Positions 16,571 through 25,763 of a DNA stretch of 64,000 nucleotides are shown here, piece by piece; the first letter of the stretch is position 1; each line of letters begins with the position of its first letter. The stretch is from Lachnospiraceae bacterium (GTDB lineage Bacteria > Bacillota > Clostridia > Lachnospirales > Lachnospiraceae). Under the pieces are notes generated by a model that searched no databases, had not been told where the DNA came from, and worked only from the letters and a program-made list of their open reading frames with translations. The translations under genes and the position numbers were made by a program. Where the stretch lies: contig WRLH01000002.1 in the NCBI GenBank assembly GCA_009777715.1, positions 104,848 through 168,847 of the forward strand, given 5' to 3'.

Positions 16571-17587
16571 TCACACCCCATACCCCCTAGGATTTTGGCT
16601 TTGCCATCTCCAGGCATCGGCACACATTTCGCGGATGCCGTATTTTGCTTGCCAATCAAGCTCGGCTTTAGCTTTGTCGGCGTTAGCGTAGCAAGAGGCA
16701 ATGTCGCCTTGGCGGCGCGGCTTCATTGAATATGCTATTTTTATCCCGGTTGCTTCTTCGAAATTCTTAATAATCTCAAAAACACTATAGCCTGTCCCTG
16801 TGCCGAGGTTATAGATTTTCAGGCCGCAATTTTCCGCGATTTTGCTAAGGGCTTTAACATGGCCGTTCGCCAGGTCAACAACATGGATATAGTCGCGGAC
16901 ACCAGTTCCGTCAGGCGTATCATAATCATTGCCAAAAATTCCCAGTTCCTTAAGCTTGCCAACAGCAACTTGGGTAATAAACGGCATCAAATTATTGGGG
17001 ATTCCATTAGGGTCTTCGCCAATAGTTCCGCTAGCATGGGCCCCAATCGGGTTAAAATAGCGCAGTAAAATGACATTCCATTCCGGGTCGGCTACTTGCA
17101 TATCTGTTAAAATCTGCTCAAGCATTGACTTGGTGAAGCCATAGGGGTTAGTGCAAGTTCCTTTGGGGCATTCTTCGGTAATCGGGATAAAAGCCGGATC
17201 GCCATAAACGGTTGCTGATGATGAAAAAATGATATTCTTTATCCCATGCTTACGCATTTCATCGAGCAAAACCAAAGTCCCGGCGATATTATTTTGGTAG
17301 TATTCCCAAGGCTTAACAACCGATTCGCCAACGGCTTTAAGCCCGGCAAAGTGGATGCAGGAAGTAATCTTTTCTTTTTGGAAGATTTCCATAAGCGCCG
17401 CCCGGTCGTTGATATCATTTTGATAAAATACCGTTTCTTTTCCGGTAATAGCTTTGATTCGGTTAAGGCTTTCTTTGCTGGAATTAGAAAGGTTGTCGAG
17501 AACAACAACTTCATATCCGGCATTTTGTAATTCAACTACGGTGTGGCTGCCGATATACCCGGCCCCGCCAGTAACTAAAATTGACAT
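16571..17587 (-). CDS. galE: UDP-glucose 4-epimerase
   Basis: Short-chain dehydrogenase-type epimerase interconverting UDP-glucose and UDP-galactose. [15 protein letters not shown] binds [11 protein letters not shown] and Y-x3-K in NPYGFTKSM are the catalytic residues; [10 protein letters not shown] and [11 protein letters not shown] are standard. 338 residues, as in E. coli. Start at the complement of 17585-17587 with AAAAGGAA upstream. It lies 16 bases after the UDP-sugar pyrophosphorylase gene, so the two form an operon making and converting UDP-sugars, useful for the cell envelope and for galactose use. Confidence 0.96.
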   Translation of the reverse strand: MSILVTGGAGYIGSHTVVELQNAGYEVVVLDNLSNSSKESLNRIKAITGKETVFYQNDINDRAALMEIFQKEKITSCIHFAGLKAVGESVVKPWEYYQNNIAGTLVLLDEMRKHGIKNIIFSSSATVYGDPAFIPITEECPKGTCTNPYGFTKSMLEQILTDMQVADPEWNVILLRYFNPIGAHASGTIGEDPNGIPNNLMPFITQVAVGKLKELGIFGNDYDTPDGTGVRDYIHVVDLANGHVKALSKIAENCGLKIYNLGTGTGYSVFEIIKNFEEATGIKIAYSMKPRRQGDIASCYANADKAKAELDWQAKYGIREMCADAWRWQSQNPRGYGV

Positions 17588-17603
17588 ATTAATATTCCTT
17601 TTC

Positions 17604-18830
17604 TTATAATAAAATTCCATTCTTTAGGCATAAATTCCTGGCACTTTCAACCGAATCAACCCCGGTTTGGTTTTTGATCGGGGCAAATTCATATTCTCTT
17701 TCAACCTCATAAGGCAAGCAGTTTTCAAGCTGATGAATCATGTCAAGTGCCAGCATTTCATATTTGTACCCATTTGGCTCGGCCGGATTAACTTTCTTCC
17801 CATCTTCGTCAAGATGGGGGATTTTCTTTTCGACAACATGAATTTCTAATTTTTTTTCAAGGATTTCATCAAGGTTTTTTACCCTAAAAAGGTAATTCAT
17901 GATAACGCCAAAACCGTAAGCCGGATTGCCATTTTCGTCCCTTGCATCCATAAGTTCATCAGTCATGTCATAATATTCAACAATCGAAGGGCGGCCATCT
18001 TCCAAGCAAATTGCGCCGACTTTTTCATCGCGGGCATTTTTGCGGACGACTTTTGCCCCGACGGCACAATTAGCGCTAATCGTTGCCCCGATAAAGCAAG
18101 GGTCGGTGATACGCTGTAAGACATTATCAACATTAAAGATGTTTAGCCACTCAATGCCCTGCTCTTTGGCACGGCCTGCGACCCCGTTTTTGTCCATTGA
18201 GGCATACCAGCCGCCATTGCCATTCGGCGAAGCAGCGATTTGGTCTTTTTCTTCGAGGAAAACTTTGCCGTTATAGTCAGAAGCCGGGGCCATTTCCTGT
18301 TTGAAAAAGGTGACGTAGTTTTTGTCATAGCCAAAATAATTAAACTGTTTAAGGAAATTAATGGTCTGGTCATTATTTTTGTCGCTGGTCATGATATATA
18401 AAGGGATATTGGTCTTGGTTAGTTTTACAACCTCAAGCAGGTTTTCTATCAGCCGCTGGAAAATATAGACCGGTTTCGTCAGGCCGATGTCATAAAGGCC
18501 TTTTGGCTTGTCGGACCCTAAGCGTGTCCCCATTCCCCCGGCGAGGATCACCGCCCCGACCTTTCCGTCCTTTATCGCTTTAGTCCCAAGTTCAACAAAT
18601 TCATCACGGCGGGCTTTGATTTCGTAAATTTCCATTGCTTTAAGAGGGGTGATTTGCCCTCTTAGGCTAGGGGCTTTTAGGTCATTTAGTGCTTCGATTG
18701 GCGAAAAGTCGGTTTCTTCAATTTGGGTAAGCAGTTTTATCTGCTTGTCCGGCGCAAGCTCTTCATAATATTTAAGAAGATGGGTTTGCCCGTATTTTTC
18801 TAGCTTTTTGATCGCTTCATTATAATTCAT
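17604..18830 (-). CDS. UDP-sugar pyrophosphorylase (UDPGP / UAP1-like)
   Basis: Eukaryotic-type UDPGP family nucleotidyltransferase of 408 residues, making a UDP-sugar (UDP-glucose, UDP-galactose or UDP-GlcNAc) from UTP and the sugar-1-phosphate. Key elements are [16 protein letters not shown] (nucleotide binding), [19 protein letters not shown], and [14 protein letters not shown]. The architecture matches UAP1-type rather than GalU-type enzymes. It precedes galE in the same operon, which suggests UDP-hexose as product; sequence alone does not settle the sugar. Confidence 0.88.
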   Translation of the reverse strand: MNYNEAIKKLEKYGQTHLLKYYEELAPDKQIKLLTQIEETDFSPIEALNDLKAPSLRGQITPLKAMEIYEIKARRDEFVELGTKAIKDGKVGAVILAGGMGTRLGSDKPKGLYDIGLTKPVYIFQRLIENLLEVVKLTKTNIPLYIMTSDKNNDQTINFLKQFNYFGYDKNYVTFFKQEMAPASDYNGKVFLEEKDQIAASPNGNGGWYASMDKNGVAGRAKEQGIEWLNIFNVDNVLQRITDPCFIGATISANCAVGAKVVRKNARDEKVGAICLEDGRPSIVEYYDMTDELMDARDENGNPAYGFGVIMNYLFRVKNLDEILEKKLEIHVVEKKIPHLDEDGKKVNPAEPNGYKYEMLALDMIHQLENCLPYEVEREYEFAPIKNQTGVDSVESARNLCLKNGILL

Positions 18831-18882
18831 TTTTGTCTTCCTTATCTTTCACATTTTCTCTTTGATGGGTGCAATGGTGACC

Positions 18883-20478
18883 CTATTTTAATAAATTTTT
18901 CAAGATACTTTTTAATTTACTGCCTGTTGGTGTAGTTTTTTCGGTTGCCTTTGCTTTTTCTTTCTTGTCCTGATTGGCCAAGTATATTGCGTATTCTTCG
19001 GGTGACATGGGGATCTCGTGCCTATTTTTTGAATAAGAAAAGGGAGCATTTTTCGGATTATGGTTTAGGACGAGTGCCAGCATTGCGCCTGTGTACGGCA
19101 GGGTATATTCAAATCCGCCCCTTGCTTCGCCGACTTTTGTGCCGTTTTTTTCGTAAGCGACACCTATGTCACCCTCTACCGTCACGTGTCCAATCCGAAT
19201 TCTTTCGGCTTCTTCTTTTGCCGCTGGTTTCATAACGCCATTTTCAAAGGCGGTACTAAAATTCATTCCGCCAATCGGCTGGCCGTCAGATTTATAAACA
19301 ATGCCGTCAGCGGTTATATGCCCCTCGACTTTCACGAGTTCGCCGCCGTGGCCGCTTTCAATAATATTAAAGCTTGCCGCGCCAATCTCCTTATAATAAC
19401 CAACAACAAAAGAAGTACAGTAAACGCGGCGATTAAGCCCATAACCGATTTGCTGCCCTTTTGCATTATAGAATGTAACCCTGGTTGAGTCAATCCTGTT
19501 AACTTTGGTGTTTCCGGCTAAAGCTTTGGCATTGATATTTCCTAAGGCCATGCCATCGGTATTGCCTGTTAAGATGGTCACGTTTAAGTCAAAGGCTTCA
19601 ACTTTGTATTTTACTTCTTCGGGTATTGTCACGGAATTTAGGGCGGGATTATCTTTAAACGCCGCTTTTTCAATTGCAATGACGTTTTTTCCGATTATTG
19701 CTTGGCTTAAGTTATTTTGGGAAAAGGCGCGGTCTTCGATTTTGGTTTTGCCCCGGATTTCAACGCCAGCCAGCTGGTTGCCTGTAAATGCGCCGGAGGA
19801 GATATTTTTTACTGTCTGGGGAATGGTCAAATTGCCAGCGATTTTGTTGTTGCTAAATGCCATTTTTTCAATTGCGCTAAGACCTTCATTAAGAGTCAGT
19901 TCGTAAATCTCATTGTCAGCAAAGGCTGATTTGCCGATTGTTTTTACGCTGGCTGGAATGATTAACGAGCTTAGTTTGCAATTACTAAAAACGGAGTCGG
20001 GCACCGCTTTTAGTTTGGGGGGAAGTAAAAGCAAAGTGAGCCTTACGCAATTTTTGAACGCACTTTCGCCGATGGAAGTAAGGGTATCAGGAAAAATGAC
20101 GGTGCTTAGGAAAGAGCAGTTAATAAATGCGCCTTTTTCGATTTTGGTCACGCCGTCAGGGATGTTTATGCTTTTTAGTTCCAAGTTTTCTTGAAAGGCA
20201 TATTCGCCGATAGTTTTAAGCCCTTTGCTAAAGATGATTGATTTTATGCTGCTTTTTGAGAATGCGTAGCCCTCAATTATGCTGACGCTTTCCGGGATAG
20301 TTATCTCCGTAACCGGGGATTGGCTAAAGGCATTACGTCCAATTTTAGCCACATTCATTCCCTTGATTTGAGAGGGAATTTTGAGGCTTTTTGCTGTACC
20401 GTCGTACCCTGTTATTACTGCGGAAGCGCCATCGATTATGAAAAGCCAATTGCCTGATTTTTGTGCCTGTTGACTCAT
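18883..20478 (-). CDS. leucine-rich repeat (BspA-type) protein
   Basis: 531 residues. From about residue 25 to 300 there are at least ten LRR_5 repeats of about 23 residues with the pattern IGEYAFQENLELKSINIPDGVTKI. The C-terminal half lacks repeats and contains GHGGELVKVEGHIT and GHVTVEGDIGVAYEKNGTKVGEARGGFEY, two related beta-rich segments. No signal peptide or anchor is visible at the chosen start (AGGAGGTGG six bases upstream of the ATG ending at 20478), so it appears intracellular, unusual for BspA-like adhesins. An internal promoter lies in the 3' end of the preceding dipeptidase gene. Function unknown; protein binding is likely. Confidence 0.82.
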   Translation of the reverse strand: MSQQAQKSGNWLFIIDGASAVITGYDGTAKSLKIPSQIKGMNVAKIGRNAFSQSPVTEITIPESVSIIEGYAFSKSSIKSIIFSKGLKTIGEYAFQENLELKSINIPDGVTKIEKGAFINCSFLSTVIFPDTLTSIGESAFKNCVRLTLLLLPPKLKAVPDSVFSNCKLSSLIIPASVKTIGKSAFADNEIYELTLNEGLSAIEKMAFSNNKIAGNLTIPQTVKNISSGAFTGNQLAGVEIRGKTKIEDRAFSQNNLSQAIIGKNVIAIEKAAFKDNPALNSVTIPEEVKYKVEAFDLNVTILTGNTDGMALGNINAKALAGNTKVNRIDSTRVTFYNAKGQQIGYGLNRRVYCTSFVVGYYKEIGAASFNIIESGHGGELVKVEGHITADGIVYKSDGQPIGGMNFSTAFENGVMKPAAKEEAERIRIGHVTVEGDIGVAYEKNGTKVGEARGGFEYTLPYTGAMLALVLNHNPKNAPFSYSKNRHEIPMSPEEYAIYLANQDKKEKAKATEKTTPTGSKLKSILKNLLK

Positions 20479-20529
20479 GCCCACCTCCTGTATCTTAGAT
20501 ATTTGGTTTTTATTTTCGTCAGTATCGAC

Positions 20530-20559
20530 ATTATAACACACAATTATAAATATGAGCAA
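20530..20559 (-). promoter_or_regulatory. sigma-A promoter of LRR gene
   Basis: On the minus strand TTGCTC (20559-20554), 18-base spacer, TATAAT (20535-20530). The -35 lies within the last codons of the dipeptidase gene. The leader is about 45 bases. Confidence 0.55.
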
Positions 20560-21587
20560 GGCAAATAATCTGCGATAAACTCGCGTAAATTCCGCCCGAT
20601 AATGCCAATGGCTTCATTTTCTTCCATTCCGCGTTCAAGTAGCATAGCCGTAAGCAAGGGCATTTCACGGTGGCTTTCAAAGCAATCATAAAGCGTTGGC
20701 TTTGGATTAAGGCGCGGTTCGGCTAAGGTATAGGAATTACACAAATCAAAACCATAGCACACGCGATGGCTGCCGATAAGCTTTGTGATATGCTCAATAT
20801 GCCGGACAAGGCTTTCAAGATGATAACCATCGATACATGAACCAGTGATAAGGCTACAGGCATTAATGCCGATTAATCCGCCCCGCTGGCCAATCGAAAT
20901 AATCTGCTCATCGGTCAGATTGCGGTAACTGTCATAAATAGCGCGGGCGTTTGAATGGGTGGCAATAAAAGGCTTATCAGTAGTAGCCAAAACATCGGCG
21001 AAGCCGTCATCATTAAGGTGGCTTACGTCAACAAAGCAGGACAGCTGTGCCAGTTTTTTTAGGGCCGCAAAGCCATGTTCTGACAGGCCGCCGGGGATAT
21101 CCTTTTTTTCCACGGCGCGGCAGCAGCCGCTTGCAAGCATATTTCTCCTGCTCCAAGTAAGGGAAGCTCCGCGGACTCCTAAGTCGTATAGAATATCAAG
21201 CAAAAATAAATCAGTATTGATGAAGTCAAGGCCCTCGGCATAAAGAATAATAGCTATTTTGCCTTGTTTTTTTGCCCTTTCTAAATCGCTTCTGGTTTTT
21301 ACGAGCATAACATCATCGGCAATATAAGTTAAATCATGATTTAACGCGGCTATTTGGGCAAGGGCATTTTTTAACCCGGCTTCGGGCAGGACACTCCCAT
21401 CAACATAGATAGCGGAAAAAATCAGGTCAATCCCGGCTTGGCGGAAATTATCAAGATAATATTTGCGGATAACGCCGCTTTCTCCAGCTTGATGGCGCAA
21501 AAGAATTTCTCCGGCGAGATCCAAATGGGCATCGGCAACATAGTTTTCATAATGTAATCGTTGGGCTATTGGCAGGAAATTTCTCAT
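20544..21587 (-). CDS. membrane-dipeptidase family (M19) peptidase
   Basis: Zinc dipeptidase of the renal dipeptidase family, 347 residues, cleaving dipeptides, often those containing D-amino acids. The zinc ligands are visible: DAHLDL near residue 20, the bridging Glu in YAEGLDF, His in DVSHLND, and His in THSNAR; the Asp of YGFDLC is also in place. No signal peptide, so it is cytoplasmic. No ribosome binding site lies upstream of the ATG at 21587, and a -10-like TAAATT ends six bases before it. Confidence 0.92.
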   Translation of the reverse strand: MRNFLPIAQRLHYENYVADAHLDLAGEILLRHQAGESGVIRKYYLDNFRQAGIDLIFSAIYVDGSVLPEAGLKNALAQIAALNHDLTYIADDVMLVKTRSDLERAKKQGKIAIILYAEGLDFINTDLFLLDILYDLGVRGASLTWSRRNMLASGCCRAVEKKDIPGGLSEHGFAALKKLAQLSCFVDVSHLNDDGFADVLATTDKPFIATHSNARAIYDSYRNLTDEQIISIGQRGGLIGINACSLITGSCIDGYHLESLVRHIEHITKLIGSHRVCYGFDLCNSYTLAEPRLNPKPTLYDCFESHREMPLLTAMLLERGMEENEAIGIIGRNLREFIADYLPCSYL

Positions 21588-21638
21588 ACTATAATTTATG
21601 CGTGGTTAATCTTGCTGTTCATCTTAATAAATTTATGC

Positions 21639-21651
21639 TATAATTTTTCCT
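21639..21651 (+). promoter_or_regulatory. extended -10 promoter of DMT transporter gene
   Basis: TGCTATAAT (21636-21644) is a perfect extended -10. The -35 region is weak. Only seven bases separate it from the ATG at 21652, so transcription should start at or next to the start codon. There is no ribosome binding site. Confidence 0.5.
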
Positions 21652-22527
21652 ATGAAATCAGCGAGAGTAAAATACATATCCGCGATGTTGATATTCGGAA
21701 GCGTTGGCCTTTTTATCCGCTATATCCCCTTGCCGTCGGCGCAAATCGCGCTGGGCCGCGGCATTATCGGCTGTTTTTTTTTATTGGCGATGATGATTTT
21801 TCTGCGGCAGAAAATATCACTTAAAAGAATCCGTTCCGAAATCTGGATACTTCTTTTTTCCGGTGCCGCAATCGGGATAAACTGGATTTTCTTGTTCCAG
21901 TCATACCGTTATACAACGATCGCCAACGCTACGATTTGCTATTATTTTGCTCCGGTAATTGTTGTTTTTCTTTCCCCTTTTATCTTAAAGGAAAAGCTAA
22001 GCTTGGTCAAAGCCGCCTGTATTTTGGCTGCCGTGCTGGGGATTTTACTGATTACCGGGGTTGGCGGGAGAGAGGGGCAAGGGCATGGCCACGGCGAAAA
22101 TGATTTGATTGGTATTGCATATGGCTTAGGGGCTGCGGCTTTTTACGCAACAGTTATTCTCTTGAATAAATTTTTCCGCAAGGTCACCGATTTGGAGCGG
22201 ACAGTCATCCAAGTGGGGTTTGCTGCCCTTTCCCTTTTGCCTTATGTATTAATGACAATGCCAAGGGAGAGGGAAGCCATAACAATAACAGGTGTTATTT
22301 TATTGCTTGCGGTTGGAATTGTCCACACCGGATTTGCATATTATCTTTATTTTTCCGGCCTCCATGTTTTAAAAGGGCAAACGGCCGCTTTGCTTAGCTA
22401 TATTGACCCCTTGACGGCAATACTTTTATCAGCGTTAATTTTGCATGAAAAAATGGTCACTTTGCAAGTGCTTGGCGGAATCATGATTCTTGGCGGGGCA
22501 GTGGTGAATGAGTTAAATACCGCTTAA
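21652..22527 (+). CDS. EamA/DMT-family transporter
   Basis: Drug/metabolite transporter superfamily permease of 291 residues with about ten membrane helices in two EamA repeats (first about 8-140, second about 155-290). AIGINWIFLFQSYRYTTIANAT and FSGLHVLKGQTAALLSYIDPLTA are the paired EamA motifs. A His/Gly-rich loop (GREGQGHGHGEND) separates the halves. Substrates of this group are amino acids, nucleotide sugars or metabolites; none can be named. The last four bases overlap the convergent small gene. Confidence 0.9.
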   Translation: MKSARVKYISAMLIFGSVGLFIRYIPLPSAQIALGRGIIGCFFLLAMMIFLRQKISLKRIRSEIWILLFSGAAIGINWIFLFQSYRYTTIANATICYYFAPVIVVFLSPFILKEKLSLVKAACILAAVLGILLITGVGGREGQGHGHGENDLIGIAYGLGAAAFYATVILLNKFFRKVTDLERTVIQVGFAALSLLPYVLMTMPREREAITITGVILLLAVGIVHTGFAYYLYFSGLHVLKGQTAALLSYIDPLTAILLSALILHEKMVTLQVLGGIMILGGAVVNELNTA

Positions 22528-22790
22528 TCTTCTTCAATCACTTGGATTTCCAAGAAATCAAACTCTATTTTTTCGATAAAATTATCCTGGATAAACCGGA
22601 CTTTATTATGCCGCTTAAAATCACGGATATTGGCGTCAAGCCAGACCGGCTTGCCTAAGTCAAATTCATAACAAGCGTTATCTAAAGCGTTTAGGATTTT
22701 GTGCGTGCGGGTATCGTTTTCCTCATTGACGATGACAATATCCTTAATCAAACGATTTTCTGCGAAAATTTTTGCCCATAAACGAAACAT
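22524..22790 (-). CDS. conserved small protein of unknown function
   Basis: 88 residues, beginning MFRLWAKIFAENRLIKD, with the start chosen at 22790 because CGAGGGC lies five bases upstream. It is a small alpha/beta protein with a run of charged residues and a C-terminal strand FDFLEIQVIEED. No motif recognised. Coding is supported by the good ribosome binding site and by its position in a gap that fits exactly between neighbours. Confidence 0.7.
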   Translation of the reverse strand: MFRLWAKIFAENRLIKDIVIVNEENDTRTHKILNALDNACYEFDLGKPVWLDANIRDFKRHNKVRFIQDNFIEKIEFDFLEIQVIEED

Positions 22791-22874
22791 TTTTGCCCTC
22801 GTGTCTTTCAAAATGATTTTAGCATATTTTTGTCACTATTACAAAAACTTTTAATAAACTTTTAAAAATTCTGG

Positions 22875-22903
22875 TTGAAACCCACCCAGTTATGCTATAA
22901 AAT
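22875..22903 (+). promoter_or_regulatory. sigma-A promoter of C39-like gene
   Basis: TTGAAA (22875-22880), 17-base spacer, TAAAAT (22898-22903), about 38 bases before the ATG at 22942. Confidence 0.6.
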
Positions 22904-22941
22904 AAGAAAAGGAGCAATTGTTAGGCTTAAGGAGCTATGCT

Positions 22942-23613
22942 ATGCGTTTTATCTTTCATCAAAAAATAAATAAAATTGATAATGCTTATCAGCTTAATAT
23001 CCCCTTTAATGTTTGGGAGGTCTGTCGGAAACGCGATATAATCACCGCTGAAATCACCATTGAGGGCCGGATTATTGAATGCAATTTACTTCCGGCCAGT
23101 AACGGAAAGTACAAAATCAAGCTTGGTGAAGATGATTTAGGGCACATCAATTTGGACCAAGAACATGAGATTTTATTATATATAAGCGAAAGCCTTAATA
23201 ATTTCGTTAAGGATTCGCCTTATAATCTTGAAAATCCAATCCGCAAAATCACCAGTTTGGAAGTAATCAACCAGCCGGTTGACGGGCTGTGCAGCCAAAC
23301 TTGTATTGCAATGCTGGCCGGAGTGACAATCGGCGAAGTAGTAAGCATTATGGGGCTTCGCGAATGGCAGGCCAGGATGCTTGAGATGATTCAAGCTCTT
23401 AACTATTATGGGATTGGGCATAGCGGGACAGTCATATATACCCAAGGCCGCCCCGTTACCTTGCCGAAATGCTGTATCATGATGGAAAAAATGGGGCTTT
23501 ATTGCCATTATTTAGTATATTATGACGGCAAATTTTATGACCCCAATTTGCCAGTCTTTGAAGAGTATGACATGGGCAAGCTTTTAGGATATTTGGAAGT
23601 GAAAGCAGAATAA
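22942..23613 (+). CDS. DUF1905-like domain plus papain/C39-like domain protein
   Basis: 223 residues in two parts. The N-terminal 75 residues (IPFNVWEVCRKRDIITAEITIEG...) resemble the DUF1905/YdeI small beta-barrel. The C-terminal part starts with DGLCSQTCIAMLAG, the C39-type cysteine helix (Q-T-C), and continues to LGYLE with HYLVYYDGKFYDPNLP holding the candidate His and Asp/Asn. It may be a cysteine peptidase or an inactive relative. ATG 22942 is preferred to a TTG at 22918 because AAGGAG sits seven bases ahead of it. Free-standing gene with its own promoter; no signal peptide. Confidence 0.62.
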   Translation: MRFIFHQKINKIDNAYQLNIPFNVWEVCRKRDIITAEITIEGRIIECNLLPASNGKYKIKLGEDDLGHINLDQEHEILLYISESLNNFVKDSPYNLENPIRKITSLEVINQPVDGLCSQTCIAMLAGVTIGEVVSIMGLREWQARMLEMIQALNYYGIGHSGTVIYTQGRPVTLPKCCIMMEKMGLYCHYLVYYDGKFYDPNLPVFEEYDMGKLLGYLEVKAE

Positions 23614-23648
23614 AAAAACTAATCTAGGATTCGGCGGAAAGGCATGAT

Positions 23649-24215
23649 ATGAACAACAATATGAACAATATGAAAAACCAAACACTTTTTATTACCCAAA
23701 CAGCAGTTATGATTGCGCTATTATTAGGCGTACAGTTCGTTACCCGCCCTTTCGGGCAGTTTGTCACCGGGTCGCTCGTGAACTTAATTTTATTAGTCAG
23801 CTTATTTATGCTCGGAACTGCAAACGGCGTGATTGTTGCGGTAGTATCTCCCTTTATGGCACTTCTTGCCGGAATCGGCCCGGCATTTCCGCAGATAGTC
23901 CCTTTTATGGCAGCAGGTAATGTGATATTGGTCATTGTCGCCCGGTTTGTCAGCAAAAACATGGCAAAAAGCAACATGAAAGATTTGATTTTTTCCGCAA
24001 TTGGGCTGATGATAGCAAGCACGGCGAAATTTTTGTTTTTGTGGATTGCCATTGTCATCATTGCCCTGCCCTTGATACCCGGAATCAAAGAACAGCAAAT
24101 TGCTGTAATCAGCGTGGCTTTTACCTGGCCCCAGCTGGTTACTGCCCTGATCGGGAGCGGCCTTTCCATGATGGTGGTGCCGCTTTTAAAGAGGGCAAAG
24201 ATAAAGGAAGCATAA
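23649..24215 (+). CDS. ECF transporter S component (membrane vitamin binder)
   Basis: 188-residue membrane protein with about six helices and the small-residue-rich pattern of ECF S components (TQTAVMIALLLGVQFVT, FGQFVTGSLVNLILLVS, AGIGPAFPQIVPFMAAGN). S components bind a vitamin or metal and dock on the shared EcfA1-EcfA2-EcfT module, which is encoded about 3 kb downstream. The ligand cannot be inferred; no riboswitch is visible in the 35 bases upstream. The stop codon abuts the stop codon of the convergent ATPase gene. Confidence 0.82.
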   Translation: MNNNMNNMKNQTLFITQTAVMIALLLGVQFVTRPFGQFVTGSLVNLILLVSLFMLGTANGVIVAVVSPFMALLAGIGPAFPQIVPFMAAGNVILVIVARFVSKNMAKSNMKDLIFSAIGLMIASTAKFLFLWIAIVIIALPLIPGIKEQQIAVISVAFTWPQLVTALIGSGLSMMVVPLLKRAKIKEA

Positions 24216-25514
24216 TTAAATCAGCTCAAACATTTTCCCCACCAAATAAAGTGGGATATTCGTGATTGCCCCATTTTTCAGGTACTCATTTGTGTTGAAC
24301 CGAATCGCAATTTTGGGATTGTGCTTTTCGATATAACTTTTGAAACTGGTAGCGTGTTTGCTCGTTGAGGATTTAACTTCAATTGGGATTATCTCTTCCT
24401 CGTGCTGTAAAATAAAATCAATCTCCCGGTCCTGCGCAAAGGCATAAAAATGGGGGGTATGATTAAGAAGTGGCAAAAGTTGCGCCAGCACGTAGTTTTC
24501 AACAAGCTGCCCCTTGAACGGAAAAGCATCTGACAGCAAAATGGATTTATTGGTTATCTGCGCCATATGCTTAACAAGCCCAGCGTCTAACAAAAACAGC
24601 TTGAAATAATTCAAAATCTCGTAAGCCTTAACCGGATAACCTGCTTTGGAGATATTAAGCAGGCGATAAGCAATCCCGCTTGAAACCAGCCACTCAATCG
24701 CATCTTCAAAATCCTTGGCCCGGGCGCTTTTGGCGATGGCGGCATACATGAATTTCTCATTGTTTTCTTTGGCAAGCTGGGGGATAATACTGCGGAATAA
24801 TTGCAGCAGCCGACCGGAGTTTACCCTGCCATTGTGTTTGGTGAAGTCATTTTCATATAATGCGATGATTTCTGATTGGATAGCGGTGATTTTTTTGGGG
24901 TTTGAATCCGCCCGCCAGCTTTTCACGCATTCAGGCATCCCGCCAACAATAAGATATTGCTTGTAAAATTCAATCATTTTAACGTGGAAAGCAGAAACGT
25001 AATCTTTTCCAGAAACAATGGAATCCAGATATTCATACATTCCGCCATGTATTTCCCTTAAGTACTCATCAAATGTCATCGGATATATGGTGATTAGATT
25101 TACTTTTCCGACCGGGTAGGACATCGGTTTTGCAAGGTACGTTCCAAGCAAGCTTCCGGCGGTTATTATATGGTATTCATTAGCATCTTCATTAAAGTAT
25201 TTCAAACTGCCTAGCGCATTGGGACATTCTTGGATTTCATCAAGAATAATCAAGCTTTTACCGGGAATGATCGGCTTTCCGTGAACTAACCCCAGTCGTT
25301 CCAGAATGATTTTCGGGTCTTTGGTTTCCTCAAAAATTTTGACGGCATAACTGTCTTTGTCGAAGCTTAGATAAATATAATCTTTATATTCATTTTTGGC
25401 AAACTCATTCATCAGCCAAGTTTTTCCCACTTGCCTTGCGCCTTTTATCACCAGCGGTTTTCTCCGGCTGCTGTTTTTCCACTCCACAAGCTGATTATAT
25501 GCACTTCTATACAT
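24216..25514 (-). CDS. AAA_14 / DUF4143 ATPase
   Basis: 432-residue ATPase of the AAA_14-DUF4143 family, which is widespread and often repeat-associated or horizontally spread. Walker A is IKGARQVGKTW, Walker B is LIILDEIQECP, and the ITAGSLLG sensor follows; the C-terminal DUF4143 holds FYAFAQDREIDFILQHE and IPIEVKSS, a PD-(D/E)XK nuclease-like signature (D-x-E-x-K spacing). Start at 25514 with GGAGGAG upstream. Its upstream region carries a 32-bp-period repeat array. Biological role is unresolved; a nuclease-linked defence or regulatory role is possible. Confidence 0.85.
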   Translation of the reverse strand: MYRSAYNQLVEWKNSSRRKPLVIKGARQVGKTWLMNEFAKNEYKDYIYLSFDKDSYAVKIFEETKDPKIILERLGLVHGKPIIPGKSLIILDEIQECPNALGSLKYFNEDANEYHIITAGSLLGTYLAKPMSYPVGKVNLITIYPMTFDEYLREIHGGMYEYLDSIVSGKDYVSAFHVKMIEFYKQYLIVGGMPECVKSWRADSNPKKITAIQSEIIALYENDFTKHNGRVNSGRLLQLFRSIIPQLAKENNEKFMYAAIAKSARAKDFEDAIEWLVSSGIAYRLLNISKAGYPVKAYEILNYFKLFLLDAGLVKHMAQITNKSILLSDAFPFKGQLVENYVLAQLLPLLNHTPHFYAFAQDREIDFILQHEEEIIPIEVKSSTSKHATSFKSYIEKHNPKIAIRFNTNEYLKNGAITNIPLYLVGKMFELI

Positions 25515-25542
25515 AAAAGTTCTCCTCCGCGATATCATCATA

Positions 25543-25750
25543 TCACGTTTTTAAGAGAAAATCAAGTAATAAAACTGCGTTTTTAAGAGAAATTCATCCA
25601 TTCCAACTGCGTTTTTAAGAGAAATTCGTCCATTCCAACTGCGTTTTTAAGAGAAATTCGTCCATTCCAACTGCGTTTTTAAGAGAAATTCGCCCATTTC
25701 AACTGCGTTTTTAAGAGAAATTTACTCACTTCAACTGCGTTTTTACGAAA
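25543..25750. repeat. tandem repeat array, 32-bp period, about 6.5 copies
   Basis: The element AACTGCGTTTTTAAGAGAAA recurs with its ctgcg at 25575, 25607, 25639, 25671, 25703 and 25735, exactly every 32 bases; a degenerate copy starts at 25543. The remaining 12 bases of each unit (ATTCGTCCATTCC-like) drift slightly. The array fills the gap between the DUF4143 ATPase start and the convergent-side M15 gene, so it forms the upstream region of the ATPase. Thirty-two base pairs is about three helical turns, so repeats lie on one DNA face. Confidence 0.95.
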
Positions 25751-25763
25751 ATCTTACCACCTA

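Noticed and set aside
23624..24169. 181-residue open frame opposite the ECF S component
   Set aside because: Antisense to a membrane protein with clear family pattern; its residues mirror the hydrophobic codons of the real gene.
25543..25750. CRISPR array
   Set aside because: The period is 32 bases and the whole unit, including the would-be spacer, is conserved. No cas gene is nearby.
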